The notes beneath the pieces were generated by a model. It made no database searches, was not told where the DNA came from, and saw nothing but the letters and a program-made list of their open reading frames with translations. From Shinisaurus crocodilurus (Eukaryota > Chordata > Lepidosauria > Squamata > Shinisauridae), in the NCBI GenBank assembly GCA_021292165.1, contig CM037878.1:7246857-7310856 (forward strand): a DNA stretch of 64,000 bases, in the 5' to 3' direction. Shown piece by piece: positions 53,479 through 63,998 of this stretch (position 1 is the first letter of the stretch; every line of letters starts with the position of its first letter). The translations under genes were made by a program, and so were the position numbers.

Positions 53479-53487
53479 CCAAGGTCA
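53479..53487. promoter_or_regulatory. candidate nuclear-receptor half-site upstream of SLC51A
   Basis: CCAAGGTCA matches the extended half-site (YCAAGGYCA) bound by NR5A2/LRH-1-type receptors, about 350 bp upstream of the preferred SLC51A start. SLC51A is a known bile-acid-axis target. No clear FXR IR-1 element was found. A single 9-bp match is weak evidence. Confidence 0.25.
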
Positions 53488-53527
53488 CACGGGCAATGTG
53501 CCAAGGAAACCAGGGCCGACCATTTGC

Positions 53528-53531
<4 letters not shown>

Positions 53532-53569
<38 letters not shown>
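53532..53569. repeat. (CT)n microsatellite
   Basis: About 18 uninterrupted CT units; encodes a spurious Ser-Leu repeat. Confidence 0.95.
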
Positions 53570-53570
<1 letters not shown>

Positions 53571-54440
53571 GATTTCCCCCCCGCCCCGCATTTGATTCCA
53601 ACTCTTATTACGAACCTACCTTAGGGACAGGTGAGAATTTCATTCGGTTCGTTTTTTTGATAGGGACTTACACGACGTTCGCAAACTCCTTCATAAATGG
53701 GACAGACAGACCTTGCGTTTTAAAGAAGTTTGAATGTGGGAGAAAGCGGAACTGACACGTTTGTCCATCCAGGCCCAAGACTTTGAGCGCTTTGCTCTTA
53801 AAGGTCTGGGTTTGAATCTCGGTGGATTCAGCCACATTTGTGGTGCCGAATTATTTGTGGCCTCTTTTTTCCTGACAGCAAAGCTGGCTGGGGCACGCTG
53901 CGTGTCGCAGGCCTTTTTTCTGTCTAAACTTTGTCATAGGGTTGTTGCGCCCCGAGTGTCTCAGAATGCTTTTGGCGAAGCAGCTTTCGGGGATGCAAAG
54001 TGCTTCGCTGTGATTTCTCACTAGTGAACAGGCTCGCATGCGATGCGCGCACACAGGCCGGAATAGCCCTTAGCCTGGGACAGTGAAGCCTTCTGGGAAA
54101 GCTTACGCCGCTGCCAGAGCTGGACACACGGTGCCCACCCTATCCTTGTGAAGTCCGCTGGCAGCCCTAGGCATGGCCCCTGCCACGGTGCACCCCATGA
54201 GGGAGGGGTCCGCCCACTCCATTCCAAGGGGGGGGGGCCCTGCCCCACAGCAAGGGGGCAGCCATATAACCCAGTCCCTCTGCCTACTGATCTCCCCTGG
54301 CTTCAAACTGTAGGGGCAGCGAAGCTAGGTGCTGGTTAGTGGATGAGTTTGAACAACAAAAGATGCCCAAGGTACACCCCACGGTCCCCTTAGTATACAT
54401 GCCAAGTTTCAAGTGTCTAGGTTTCACTGTCTTGACACTA
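53570..54440. other. SLC51A-ZDHHC19 intergenic, nothing recognised
   Basis: Possible shared upstream region of two divergent genes. No repeat or exon identified. Confidence 0.3.
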
Positions 54441-54732
54441 CAGTAATACCTTGGATTGCAAGTAACTTGGTTTGAGAGCGTTTTGCAAGACAAGCAAAAT
54501 TTTAAATATTTATTTATTTTTACTTGATATTTATTTTTCCTTTATTTATTTATTTATTTTTGACTTGATATACAAGCGACATCTTGCAATACAAGTACTG
54601 TAGTACGGCTTAAATTAAAAATCTCTGTACAAATTTTTTTGGGGGGGGGATTTCGTTTTGATATAAGAGTGTTTTGGATTACAACAAGCACGTTTCCAGA
54701 AAGAATTATGCTCTCAATCCAAGGCATGACTG
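54441..54732. mobile_element. Tc1/mariner-type MITE, copy 2
   Basis: Same ends as 51617-51867 and flanked by TA (54439-54440, 54733-54734). About 40 bp longer through expansion of its (TTTA)n core. Confidence 0.85.
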
Positions 54733-54834
54733 TATGGTGCTGACGGAAGGACAGATGGGAGGGACACATTCACAAAGCCTCTATGATTATTATTATTAGT
54801 AGTAGTAGTAGTAGTAGTATTACATGACATCACA

Positions 54835-55078
54835 TTATTATTATTACATTTATATCCCGGCTTTCATCCTCGTGCAAAGAACCCAAGGCAGCTTTCATGG
54901 CCCTCCTCCTCCTCCTCCATCTTATCTTCACAACAACCTTGTGAGGTGGGTTAAGCGGAGAGTCAGCGACTAGGCCAAAGTCACCCAGTCAGCTTGATAG
55001 CCGAGCGGGGACTAGAACCCGGATCTCCCGAGTCCCGGTCCAGCACTCTCACCATGACGCCACACTGGCTCTCATTAT
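54835..55078 (-). mobile_element. tRNA-derived SINE (family A)
   Basis: TTATATCCCGGCTTTCATCC, TTGTGAGGTGGGTTAAGCGG and the tRNA-like head ending CCACACTGGCTCTC. An (ATT)n/(AGT)n microsatellite (54788-54845) abuts its tail. Confidence 0.85.
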
Positions 55079-55407
55079 AATAAACATTAAGCCCCGCTTT
55101 GCTGCTCTCATGAAAACAAGAAGAGGTGGCGTTGCCTGGCCGGGAGTGTGCAAGGCTGAATTCACAGGCCTCTGATAAATAGGTCCGTGTGATGTCACCT
55201 CCCAGCATCCTTTGCACCTCGGGCTCAGTAGTGGCCATTGTCCGCTGCTGCCATGGTGACGCACTGCAGCGGGAGAGAGCCCTCCTCCCTCCGTTTCCGC
55301 CATGTCACAGCATCACCGTGGCAACCGGCCGGGTGTGGTTCCATCCAGGCCAGGCCCGCCGACACGGCTCCGACGGCTTTGTGCTGAGCGAGCCCCCTCC
55401 TCGAGAC

Positions 55408-56764
55408 ATGGGCTCCAGCCAGGATGGATGTCACTCTCTCACTTCCGGTCTCTTTGCCTCTTTTCATTTCAGCACCCTCATGGGCCTCAGCTGCCTCTTT
55501 TTCACCTTTCCGTAAGTCATGGCAATGGGTGCAAGCTACTTTTTCCTTAAGGTAATCTGGAACCAGGTTACCTTAAGAGCCATCTAATCCCATATGGACC
55601 TGATTGAGCGTGAAGATCGAGGCTGCTGGAAACTCTGCTTCATGTTTCTCCATCGTCAGAAGTCCAGCAGATGGAAATGAGAAGTGTGGCCTTCTCTGCT
55701 GTAGCACCAAAACTGTGTAATATAATGTCCTTCCGAAGGAGTTCTGCCCGGCTCCATTCGCTCTATTCACCTTCAAGCAGGCAGCAAAAACACATCTATT
55801 CCAAAGTGCCTTTAGGATGCCTTTTAACTGAGAAATATTGTTGATTTTGCTGTTTTGTGTCAATAAGTTGTTTTTTTTTAAAAGTACTGTTGTCAATGTT
55901 TTATACTGTGGTTCTTTTTGTTTGTTTGCAATATGCCCTAAAAGGTGGGTTAAAACTATTTTATTTATATTTTTTAAATTTATATTAGTGGTGAGAGTGT
56001 TAGACTGGGACTCGGGAGATCCAGGTTCGAGTCCCCGCTCGGCCATGAAACTCACTGGGTGACTTTGGGCCAGTTCACTGACTCTCAGCCTAACCTACCT
56101 CACAGGGTTGTTGTGAGGATAACATGGAGAGGAGGAGGAGGATTATGTAAGCCGCCTTGTGTTCCTTGCAGGAAAAAAGGTGGGGTATAAATATAATAAA
56201 TAAATAAAAAGAAATTATAACCCCACCTTTTTCCTGCAAGGAACCCAAGGCGGCTTACATAATCCTCCTGCTCCTCTCCATTTTATCCTCACAACAACCC
56301 TGTGAGGTAGGTTAGGCTGAGAGTCAGTGGCTGGCCCAGTCACCCAGTGAGTTTCATGGCTGAGCGGGGACTAGAACCCGGATCTCCCGAGTCCCAGTCC
56401 AGCACTCCCAAAAACTATGCCACACTGGCTCTCTTTTAACTAAATACATTTTAAATAAATGCATTTTACATGTGTAACCCCCTTTGGGTATTTTTTCACA
56501 TGGAGAAACAGGGTCAAAGTCCCTAAAAATTAAATTAATGATGTGATCCAGCAAGCTATGACGTTTTCTTCTGAAGGCTAGCCCCTCCTGTGGCCTGAAA
56601 AACCAAAGTCTGGTGTGCCAACTTCCTTTTGCTCTCTTTCAGCTGCAGCTGGCTCGCCCTGCACATCTCCTGGGCCTTTCCCATCATCTGCGGCCACCTC
56701 TTTATCCCAACCATCCTCTACTTCCTCCTCACCAGTTTCACAGACACAGGGATTCTCCACAAAG
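55408..56764 (+). CDS. ZDHHC19: palmitoyltransferase ZDHHC19, first two exons (partial)
   Basis: A DHHC S-acyltransferase transfers palmitate to cysteines of target proteins on internal membranes. Exons: 55408-55511 (phase 2) and 56643-56764 (phase 1), with good GT-AG borders. The first encodes TM1 (SGLFASF...GLSCLFFTFP). The second encodes CSWLALH, TM2 (WAFPIICGHLF...) and TDTGILHKG, the equivalent of the family's DPG-containing loop. Order and spacing match human ZDHHC19. The catalytic DHHC cysteine-rich domain is not in the window; the next intron runs past the end. The ATG at 55408 (GACATGG) gives a shorter N-terminus than human; an in-frame ATG at 55192 is an alternative. The gene is divergent from SLC51A, as in human. 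Identity rests on about 60 residues plus synteny. Confidence 0.8.
55985..56208 (+). mobile_element. tRNA-derived SINE (family A), plus copy
   Basis: GTGGTGAGAGTGTTAGACTG and CAGGTTCGAGTCCCC head, CCTCACAGGGTTGTTGTGAG body, GTAAGCCGCCTTGTGTTCC and an (AAAT)n tail. It sits in the first ZDHHC19 intron. Confidence 0.9.
56214..56435 (-). mobile_element. tRNA-derived SINE (family A), inverted neighbour
   Basis: ACCCCACCTTTTTCCTGCAA through CCACACTGGCTCTC is the reverse complement of the preceding SINE, tail to tail with a few bases between, forming a 450-bp foldback. Confidence 0.9.
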
Positions 56765-56907
56765 GTAAGATGAGTGGCTGGCTGCCCCCTGCCCTGGAAG
56801 TCCCCGGCTTACCTCCCAAATATCCTTGGGCATCACTTGGGGAATGGAAAGATTTATTTATCTATTTATTTATGTTATGCAGCGGCAGCCAACCTTTTTT
56901 TGGAAAG

Positions 56908-57313
56908 TGATATTAGGGGGAAACCGCCAATAAACTCCAATGGCAAGATCTTGGGAGGCAGAGAGAAAACTTTATTAATTAACACAGCTATGTGGAAGCT
57001 GGAAACGCCCAGTTCCCTGAACGAATCCGGGAAGAACGGTTTTCAGAGGCAGGCAGGCAGGCAAAGCAATGACATCAGTTAGAAACTGTGACTGGCTACT
57101 TGCATGAGAAGAATGTGGTCTCATTCTAGTCTTGCTTCCTCATTCATTCATTCCCACACTGCCCCTTAACAAGAAAGCCGCGTCTTCATTCAATTTGTGC
57201 CGGCTCAAGCCAGTTCTGTAGCTACAGCATCAGCTAAATTAAGGCCGCTCATTCAAGGGCGCCCTTTAATTGCTTCATATACTGACAACAAGCAAGATAT
57301 GTTTTTGCCTTCA
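56908..57313 (-). repeat. retroviral LTR (3' LTR of - strand provirus)
   Basis: On the - strand it runs from TGAAGGC to CCTAATATCA (TG...CA ends) and contains an AATAAA signal (56971-56976). A purine tract (AAAGGGGGGG, 57314-57328) lies just upstream, as expected for second-strand priming. The partner LTR is not seen. Confidence 0.65.
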
Positions 57314-59075
57314 CAGTTCCCCCCCTTTGGTACTTCCAGTGCAACTCACACCTGTGGCCCTGCTCATGGCCCCTTCAGATCACGAGAAGAGCCCAACTTT
57401 TTTTTTAGATTGCAAGCCTGCGGGCAGGGACTGTCTTGCTAATTGCGGTAAACCGCCCAGAGAGCTTCGGCTATTGGGTGGTATAAAAATGTAAAAAAAT
57501 GAAGTGAAATGAATAAATAAATAAATAAACTTGGTGTCTAGGGAACAGGCTCCATTTCTATTGCCATCAGGTTTAAAACCTCATTTTCAATTGCTTTATG
57601 CCTCTCCGTTTCTTGTGATATCATAAGCCTTATCTGTTTCTCACTGACTACTTCTTTTGTATTCTTAATACAAGAGTGCAGTGCAACTTTTGGCCAACAA
57701 GAATAGCAAGTAAATCAGGACAATTAAAAACAGTCTTTTCAGTATCTGTTTACCTAAGGTACTGCACTAAATCCCATGTCCAGGGCCATCCCAAGCTGAT
57801 GTGATGCGTGCCTTTTATCTTCTGTTTTATGAGTTCTCAGTTCTATTTCGAATGAGGTGTCATTTATAAAAGTGCAGCATTCTTCTCTCACTAGGGCACA
57901 CACCCTTTGCAGCTAAAAGGAAATCTAAGGCCATTCTATTTTGCAGGGAGAGTTTTCTCATTTGCCCCATTTCTTTGCTTAAGGCTATCAGAGCATTTGA
58001 AGTTTCATTACCTATTTCTTCTGAAGCTGCTGGCAGTTTACATATTTGCTAAAGCCTATGGAAACTCCACATCTAGGGATTCTAATACCCCCAAAATACT
58101 GGCCTTTTTGCATATCTCAATAGTTTAACTCTATTTCCCAGGAGATGGGTGTAGACAGTTCTTTCCATTGGTATCCATGGTAGGCTACAGATGCCAGTCC
58201 AGTTGTATGGTAGGACCTTATGTACATTTTCTCCACAGATCTAAAAAGTTGTATTGATTCTAGCTGCTATAAAAGAATATGGATGGTTAGTACTGTTACA
58301 GGGCCACACTCTGTCTTGAAGTATTGACAGAGCATTTCTAGTATTGTTTCTGTGTTTTAGAGTATAATAAACCACTGCAGCTGGACCTGTGGCGTGACCC
58401 CACAGTTAGGATTTCCTGCACCATCCTGGCCCAGAAACATACCCATTGCAGTGAGATATAGTTTTGTTCCATTGTATCGTATGCTCTACACATCTGTGCT
58501 CCAATTTTACATCCTGAACTATTGTAAGTCCCCCAAGTGGCATTACCTACTGAGTAGTAGCAACACATAACTGCGTTTACCACTCCTACTACATTCCATC
58601 CATACTCGGAGCCCTGTTCTGTCCAGTCTAGTGTGACACTGCATCGCATTCACTGGCCTCCTACGTACTGGTGTCCAAAGGTTTTGTTTACCCTTAAAAC
58701 AAATCCCAAAGTTGTCTTTGCCGTGGGGGTAGGCCTGCATTGCCCATGAGGCTGGATAAGGCGGTAACAATGGCTAGGGCTCTAATCACAGGCCTGAATG
58801 GTTTGATTACTGGGGGTATATGTGGAATTACATCATGCCTTGCCTATATTCTATGGTTTGGATAGGCATAAACAGGGATACCGTTTTCAACCGTTTTTGG
58901 GACCATAAGCACATATCCAGCAATTAGTTCTATTGGTGGCCTTGGCAACCTTTCTCAGATATGACAAATAAGTGTTAGAAGAATATAGGGCCTGGGCCAC
59001 ACTTAATAGGCTTGTTAAAATTATATATAAACATCCACTTCATTTTGCCTAACAAATCTTACAACAATCAGTTAT
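57314..59075 (-). pseudogene. degraded env region of gammaretrovirus-like ERV
   Basis: Between the polypurine tract and the pol-end fragments, - strand frames are short and interrupted. The longest (58649-58338) is cysteine-containing with NxT/NxS sites, as in a surface glycoprotein. No intact envelope frame remains. A LINE tail at 57397-57535 interrupts it. Confidence 0.5.
57397..57535 (+). mobile_element. LINE 3'-tail insertion in the ERV
   Basis: TTTAGATTGCAAGCCTGCGG, AAACCGCCCAGAGAGCTTCG and GGTATAAAAATG followed by (AAAT)n form a LINE 3' end. Confidence 0.75.
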
Positions 59076-59078
59076 TTA

Positions 59079-59575
59079 CTACGATGAAGAGATACACAGG
59101 TTGCCAGCATTCTTCCAGGAACTCTCGACGTTCCTGTACACGACCTACAACCAGGCAACTGGGTATACATCAAGGTCCATCAGAGAAACACAACTTTGGA
59201 ACCCAGCTAGAAGGGGCCCTTCCAAATTTTACATGTGAAAGCTATTCCTCCTGGATTCACGCATCTCACCGCAAGAAACCAGTTCAGCCAACAACAACAG
59301 AATGAACAATAGGTTCATACGGATATGATTCCGTGAGTATTCTTTGGCCTGCCTCTGCAGGCACTCTTCAAGATTTCGTTGTCTTAGTCTTCTCTCGGGT
59401 TGATTGCAAGTCCTCCATTTCCAGCACTCTGGGCACAGGATCTGCAACTTATACTAAAGTTAATAAAACTGCTAGCAGGAAGACACTAGCCCACCTAGAG
59501 CATTGTGGTTCTCGCTGCATGCCAGGAATGCATGCCAAGTTGGCTCAGGATTTTGTCGTCTAAACTTCACCCAAC
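59079..59575 (+). pseudogene. ERV pol 3' end and env start, inverted segment
   Basis: On + this carries the last part of an integrase-type pol reading (QLGIHQGPSEKHNFG-like, frame-disturbed), followed by a signal-peptide-like start of env with stops. It faces the same pol end on the - strand at 59660-59917, opposite to the rest of the provirus. Confidence 0.55.
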
Positions 59576-59659
59576 CTTGTGACTTTCATCCTGATGACTC
59601 ATCAAAACAAAATTAAGAAACAGCCTCCCCACCTGCCGTGACTTTTTCTTCTTTTTTAA

Positions 59660-59917
59660 TTTGGTAGGCGGAACTACCAATGTTGTTGTTGGCTGAACTG
59701 GTTTCTTGCAGTGAGATGCGTGAATCCAGGAGGAATAGCTTTCACATTTAAAATTTGGAAGGGCCCCTTCTAGCTGGGTTCCAACGTTGTGTTTCTCTGA
59801 TGGACCTTGATGTATACCCAGTTGCCTGGTTGTAGGTCATGTACAGGAACGTCGAGAGTTCCTGGAAGAGTGCTGGCAACCTGTGTATCTCTTCATCGTG
59901 GTAAATAACTTTTTACA
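59660..59917 (-). pseudogene. ERV pol 3' end (inverted duplicate)
   Basis: This is the reverse complement of 59079-59300 with roughly 3 percent difference by eye over about 230 bp, but continuing into a different, lysine-rich pol end. It contains the orientation expected for the - strand provirus. Confidence 0.65.
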
Positions 59918-59934
59918 ATAATTGAGCAACATAT

Positions 59935-60480
59935 TCCCCTTTACTCGGCACTGGTTAGGCCTCATCTTGAGTACTGCGTCCAGTTCTGGGCACCTCACTT
60001 TAAGAAGGACATAGACAAACTGGAGAGGGTTCAGAGGAGGGCAACAAGGATGATAAAGGGACTGGAAACAAGGCCCTATGAGGAGAGACTGAAAGAACTG
60101 GGCATGTTTAGCCTTCAGAAGAGGAGACTGAGGGGAGATATGATCGCACTCTTCCAGTACTTGAAGGGATGTCACACAGAGGAGGGCCAGGATCTCTTCT
60201 CGATCATCCCAGTTTGCAGGACACGGAATAATGGGCTCAAGTTACAGGAACCTAGATTCCACCTAAACATCAGGAAAAATTTCCTGACTGTCAGAGCAAT
60301 AAGACAATGGAATCAACTACCTAGGGAGGTGGTGGGCTCTCCCAGTCTGGAGGCATTCAAGGTGCAGCTGGACAGACATCTGTCAGAGATGCTTTGACCT
60401 AGATTCCTGCATTGAGCAGGAGGTTGGACTCGATGGCCTTGTGGGCCCCTTCCAACTCTACTTTTCTATGATTCTATGAT
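59935..60480 (+). mobile_element. CR1 LINE 3' end, copy 1
   Basis: [14 protein letters not shown] start, [20 protein letters not shown] and FRRRLRGDM-type blocks, then the CR1 tail CCTGCATTGAGCAGGAGG and terminal repeats ATTCTATGAT. Nearly identical to 61435-61985. Confidence 0.9.
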
Positions 60481-61280
60481 ATCATCCCTAAGGTGGAGAT
60501 TGTCAGTTTAACAGTAGGTGAAGACATCATTGTGTCTTTCTACTTTTCCTGCTGATGTGGATGATGGGCACAAAACAATACATTTGGACGTACAAAAACA
60601 ATACAGTTTTGACAACCATGTTGAGCAAGTGTGCTAAGGGACGGGGCAAGCCCATCCCCCCCCCCCCCCCCCCCCCGCTCGCATGGGCCTGTGCCATGGG
60701 CCAAACTAGCAAGGTAGGGTAGCAAAGCCTTAAGCGCCACCTGGTGGCCATTCAGGTCACGCCATAGGCTGTTAAGGTACAATTTACAACCAGCAGGTGC
60801 TTAAGAATCTTTTTCAGGATCTGGAGCAGAATCCTGTAATATGGTCAATTGTCTCAAGGAAGAAGGAGCATCTTGCGGGCAGACAAACCTGAGGAGAGGA
60901 AAGGGCCGCCTCCCTTGCAGTATCGTATCGGTGTTCCAAGGCAGCCAGCCAAGAGCAGCATCTTCCTGGGACACTTGTAATGGAGTTTGCAAATGCTCAA
61001 TTGGTAAAACACATTTGGACTAATGAAAGAGGAATTAAACACAACATGGTTAGTTAAAGTGACAGTTTGACATTGCACAGGGGGTCAATGCTTTTACATC
61101 TGGAATCTTAATACAATATCTATAGGGATCTGAACACATTCTTCGTGCAGATTCATGAGAAAAACAACAATCTTTCTGCGAGGCTGTAACCATTTGCTCC
61201 TTCTTCCCAACAAATTTGGTGAGTTATTTCATAAAATTGCTCTGGCTCACCCCCTTTCGAAAATACAGTTTTAGGACCTC
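60481..61280. other. unassigned sequence between two CR1 copies
   Basis: No recognisable coding or repeat signature apart from a C run at 60655-60676. It may be displaced ERV sequence. Confidence 0.3.
60655..60676. repeat. poly-C tract
   Basis: About 22 uninterrupted C residues, prone to length error in sequencing and assembly. Confidence 0.9.
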
Positions 61281-61282
61281 AC

Positions 61283-61985
61283 CTCTGGCCATTGCAAGGA
61301 GTGGATCTTGGAATTGTTGTGGATCACAAACTGAATATGAGCCAGCAATGCGATGTGGCTGCAAAGAAGGCAAATGCTATTTTGGGCTGCATTAATAGAA
61401 GCATAGCTTCCAAATCGCGGGAAGTGATCATTCCCCTTTACTCGGCACTGGTTAGGCCTCATCTTGAGTACTGCGTCCAGTTCTGGGCACCACACTTTAA
61501 GAAGGACGTAGACAAACTGGAGAGGGTTCAGAGGAGGGCAACAAGGATGATAAAGGGACTGGAAACAAGGCCCTATGAGGAGAGACTGAAAGAACTGGGC
61601 ATGTTTAGCCTTCAGAAGAGGAGACTGGGGGGAGATATGATCGCACTCTTCCAGTACTTGAAGGGTTGTCACACAGAGGAGGGCCAGGATCTCTTCTCCA
61701 TCATCCCAGTTTGCAGGACACGGAATAATGGGCTCAAATTACAGGAACCTAGATTCCACCTGGACATCAGGAAAAATTTCCTGACTGTCAGAGCAATAAG
61801 ACAATGGAACCAACTACCTATGGAGGTGGTGGGCTCTCCCACTCTGGAGGCATTCAAGGTGCGGCTGGACAGCCATCTGTCAGGGATGCTTTGACCTGGA
61901 TTCCTGCATTGAGCAGGGGGTTGGACTCGATGGCCTTGTAGGCCCCTTCCAACTCTACTTTTCTATGATTCTATGATTCTATGTG
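61283..61985 (+). mobile_element. CR1 LINE 3' end, copy 2
   Basis: An open frame of 200 codons (61292-61894) covers the RT C-terminus: [37 protein letters not shown] and [20 protein letters not shown]. It ends with ATTCTATG octamers. It inserted into, or truncated, the 3' flank of the hAT at 61986. Confidence 0.92.
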
Positions 61986-63998
61986 TGGCTTAAATAAATC
62001 CTAGGCACAAGTGTGCCTTTTTATTTCAAAACTCTGCAGCTGATTTTGGCAAGAACAGACCAGGCAGACAAACCCAAAATAACCAGGCAGGCAGAGGAGG
62101 CAGGGAACCCTAAAGCAGGCCTTTGTCTTAGACAATTCAAACTGTGGAACTGGTTAAGAAGAGACCAGGCAGGCAGAGGAGGCAGGGAACCCCAAACAGG
62201 CAGGCAGAGGCCGCCAAACCCAAAATGTCTGAAAGGTTGCATTTTAGGAAAATGATTATAAAAAATAAACTTGCTGTACTTCCTAAAACTTATCCATGTT
62301 GCATTTGAGGAACACGATTTTTTCTAAATGTTTGGCCTCCATTCTGGAACGGTGAGGTCTCATCACAATTCCACCCTCACTGAACACCCGCTCCACTGGT
62401 GATGAACTTGCTGGAACCAGAAACACACTCAGAGCAGCCGCACAGAGTAATCTCAGGTCCTTCCGCTGCCTCTCCCAAAACTTCAAGACATCCACAGGGC
62501 TACCCTCACTGCATCGCGCAAAGACCAGGGCACTATAGGACTGCATTTCTGCGCCAAAGTCCAGTAGTACAGAGTCAGAGACCGAGCTTGTGTTGATGGT
62601 GATGGGCTTGCAGTATGCAAAGAGAGAGGCTGAAGTGCAGGCCTTTGTCTGTGGAGTGCCTTGGACTGCCTCAGTGCCAGAAGACCGAGTGGGCAATGAT
62701 GACAAGAGCCCTGCTTGGGTTTTTTTCAGTGTGCTGCAGTACTGCTGGAGTTCAGCTAGGACCTTTTCTTTCACTGCAGCGGTTGCCTCTTCGTTATCGC
62801 TGATCTTCTGCAGCCACCAAAAATGGAAGTTTGGGTCCAGGACTGCAGCAAAGTAGTACATGTATTCTTGGAAAGCCAACGGTTTCCCACCCTGGGTCCT
62901 CTGTGGCATTGGCTGCAGCAAACCAGCAATCACCAAAATGCCCTCAAATCTGGTCTCCAGGCTCTTCTTCAAAGCTGCAACCATAATGAATAGATGTGAA
63001 GGGTGAAGATGTTTTAAATGGTGATACAGTCCAATAACCGATGGCACAACTGCTGAAAGGGTCACCCCCTTCTCGCCTTCCACAGCCATTGTGGCCTCCA
63101 GGAAGGGCTGCAGAACTTGGCTCAATTCCTTCAGCTGGGCATACTCCCGTGCAGATGGCTTCAGGTGTGCCTGGTTGACATCATCAAGTACCTTCCCCAC
63201 CCGTTCCTCATCGAGTTGAAGGAATGCATTGATGTGGTGCAAGGTGCTGTTCCATCTAGTACTGTTGACTTGTGGAATGGAGACATTGGGCCCAAAGCCT
63301 CTCTCAAATGCATCCTGGAAAAAACTGCTGCTGTGCAGGAAGCTACAAATGTTGGACACCTTTGCCAGGGCTGTGTGGATTTTGGCTTCCTTCAAGCCGT
63401 CACGCACACATAACTGCAGGGTGTGGGCAAAGCAGGCCAGCCTCTTCAGAGGCCGCTGGGTTGGTCCGGCTACACTGGCGTGGTGCATGAGGGACACGAT
63501 AACGCTTTCGTCCACATCCCGCCAGTATTCTGTGTTCTCCACTGTTGTGCTGGTGGTTTCCTCTGAGTCTGAACCGCTGCCTTCTTCTGCGGAGTCTTGA
63601 TGCTGGGCCACCGAAGGTGGTTGCTCCACAGTGGGAAATACAGTGGCAAATGCCTTAATCATGTTACTTGCATTGTCTGTCACTATATAGCGGATTTTCT
63701 TTTTCAGACTGAAAGTTGTGCAGATGCTTTCAAAGATGTCAAGGATGTTCTCGCTAGTGTGTCGCCCATGAAAGCGTTGACACGCTAAAAGTCTTGTTTT
63801 CATTTCGAAATCAAGGACGATATGTGCAGTGAGACCAAGGAACCCTCGCATTCTTCGGTCGGCCCAGATGTCAACCGTCAGTGCCACATCATCTACCTTG
63901 GCTAGAAGTGATGTCAGTTCTTCTTTCTTTCTGGCATACAGTCTCTCGATTTCCATGGTCACTACGGCCCTTGTTATGTCTCGACAACTCGGTTCCAA
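61986..63998 (-). mobile_element. hAT transposon with open transposase, 5' end off window
   Basis: A 571-codon frame on - (63998-62283) is uninterrupted and still open at the window edge. hAT landmarks are present: the first catalytic Asp in TVDIWAD (residue 43 of this frame), the second in TDNASNM (108), and the Glu in SSPVERVFSEGG (536), followed by the C-terminal dimerisation region ending KCNMDKF. The 3' region (62282-61986) matches 9940-10275 and is cut by a CR1. A ZBED-type zinc finger would lie upstream, outside the window. It could be a recently active transposase or a domesticated gene. Confidence 0.9.

Noticed and set aside
53384..53755. ORF with a Ser-Leu repeat
   Set aside because: It is produced by the (CT)n microsatellite.
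55464..55481. TTTTCATTTCAG as a splice acceptor inside ZDHHC19 exon 1
   Set aside because: The residues before it (GLFASFHF) align with the start of TM1 in human ZDHHC19, so the sequence is more likely coding.
58338..58649. 103-codon - strand ORF as a functional envelope gene
   Set aside because: It is a short remnant between stops inside a degraded, rearranged provirus.
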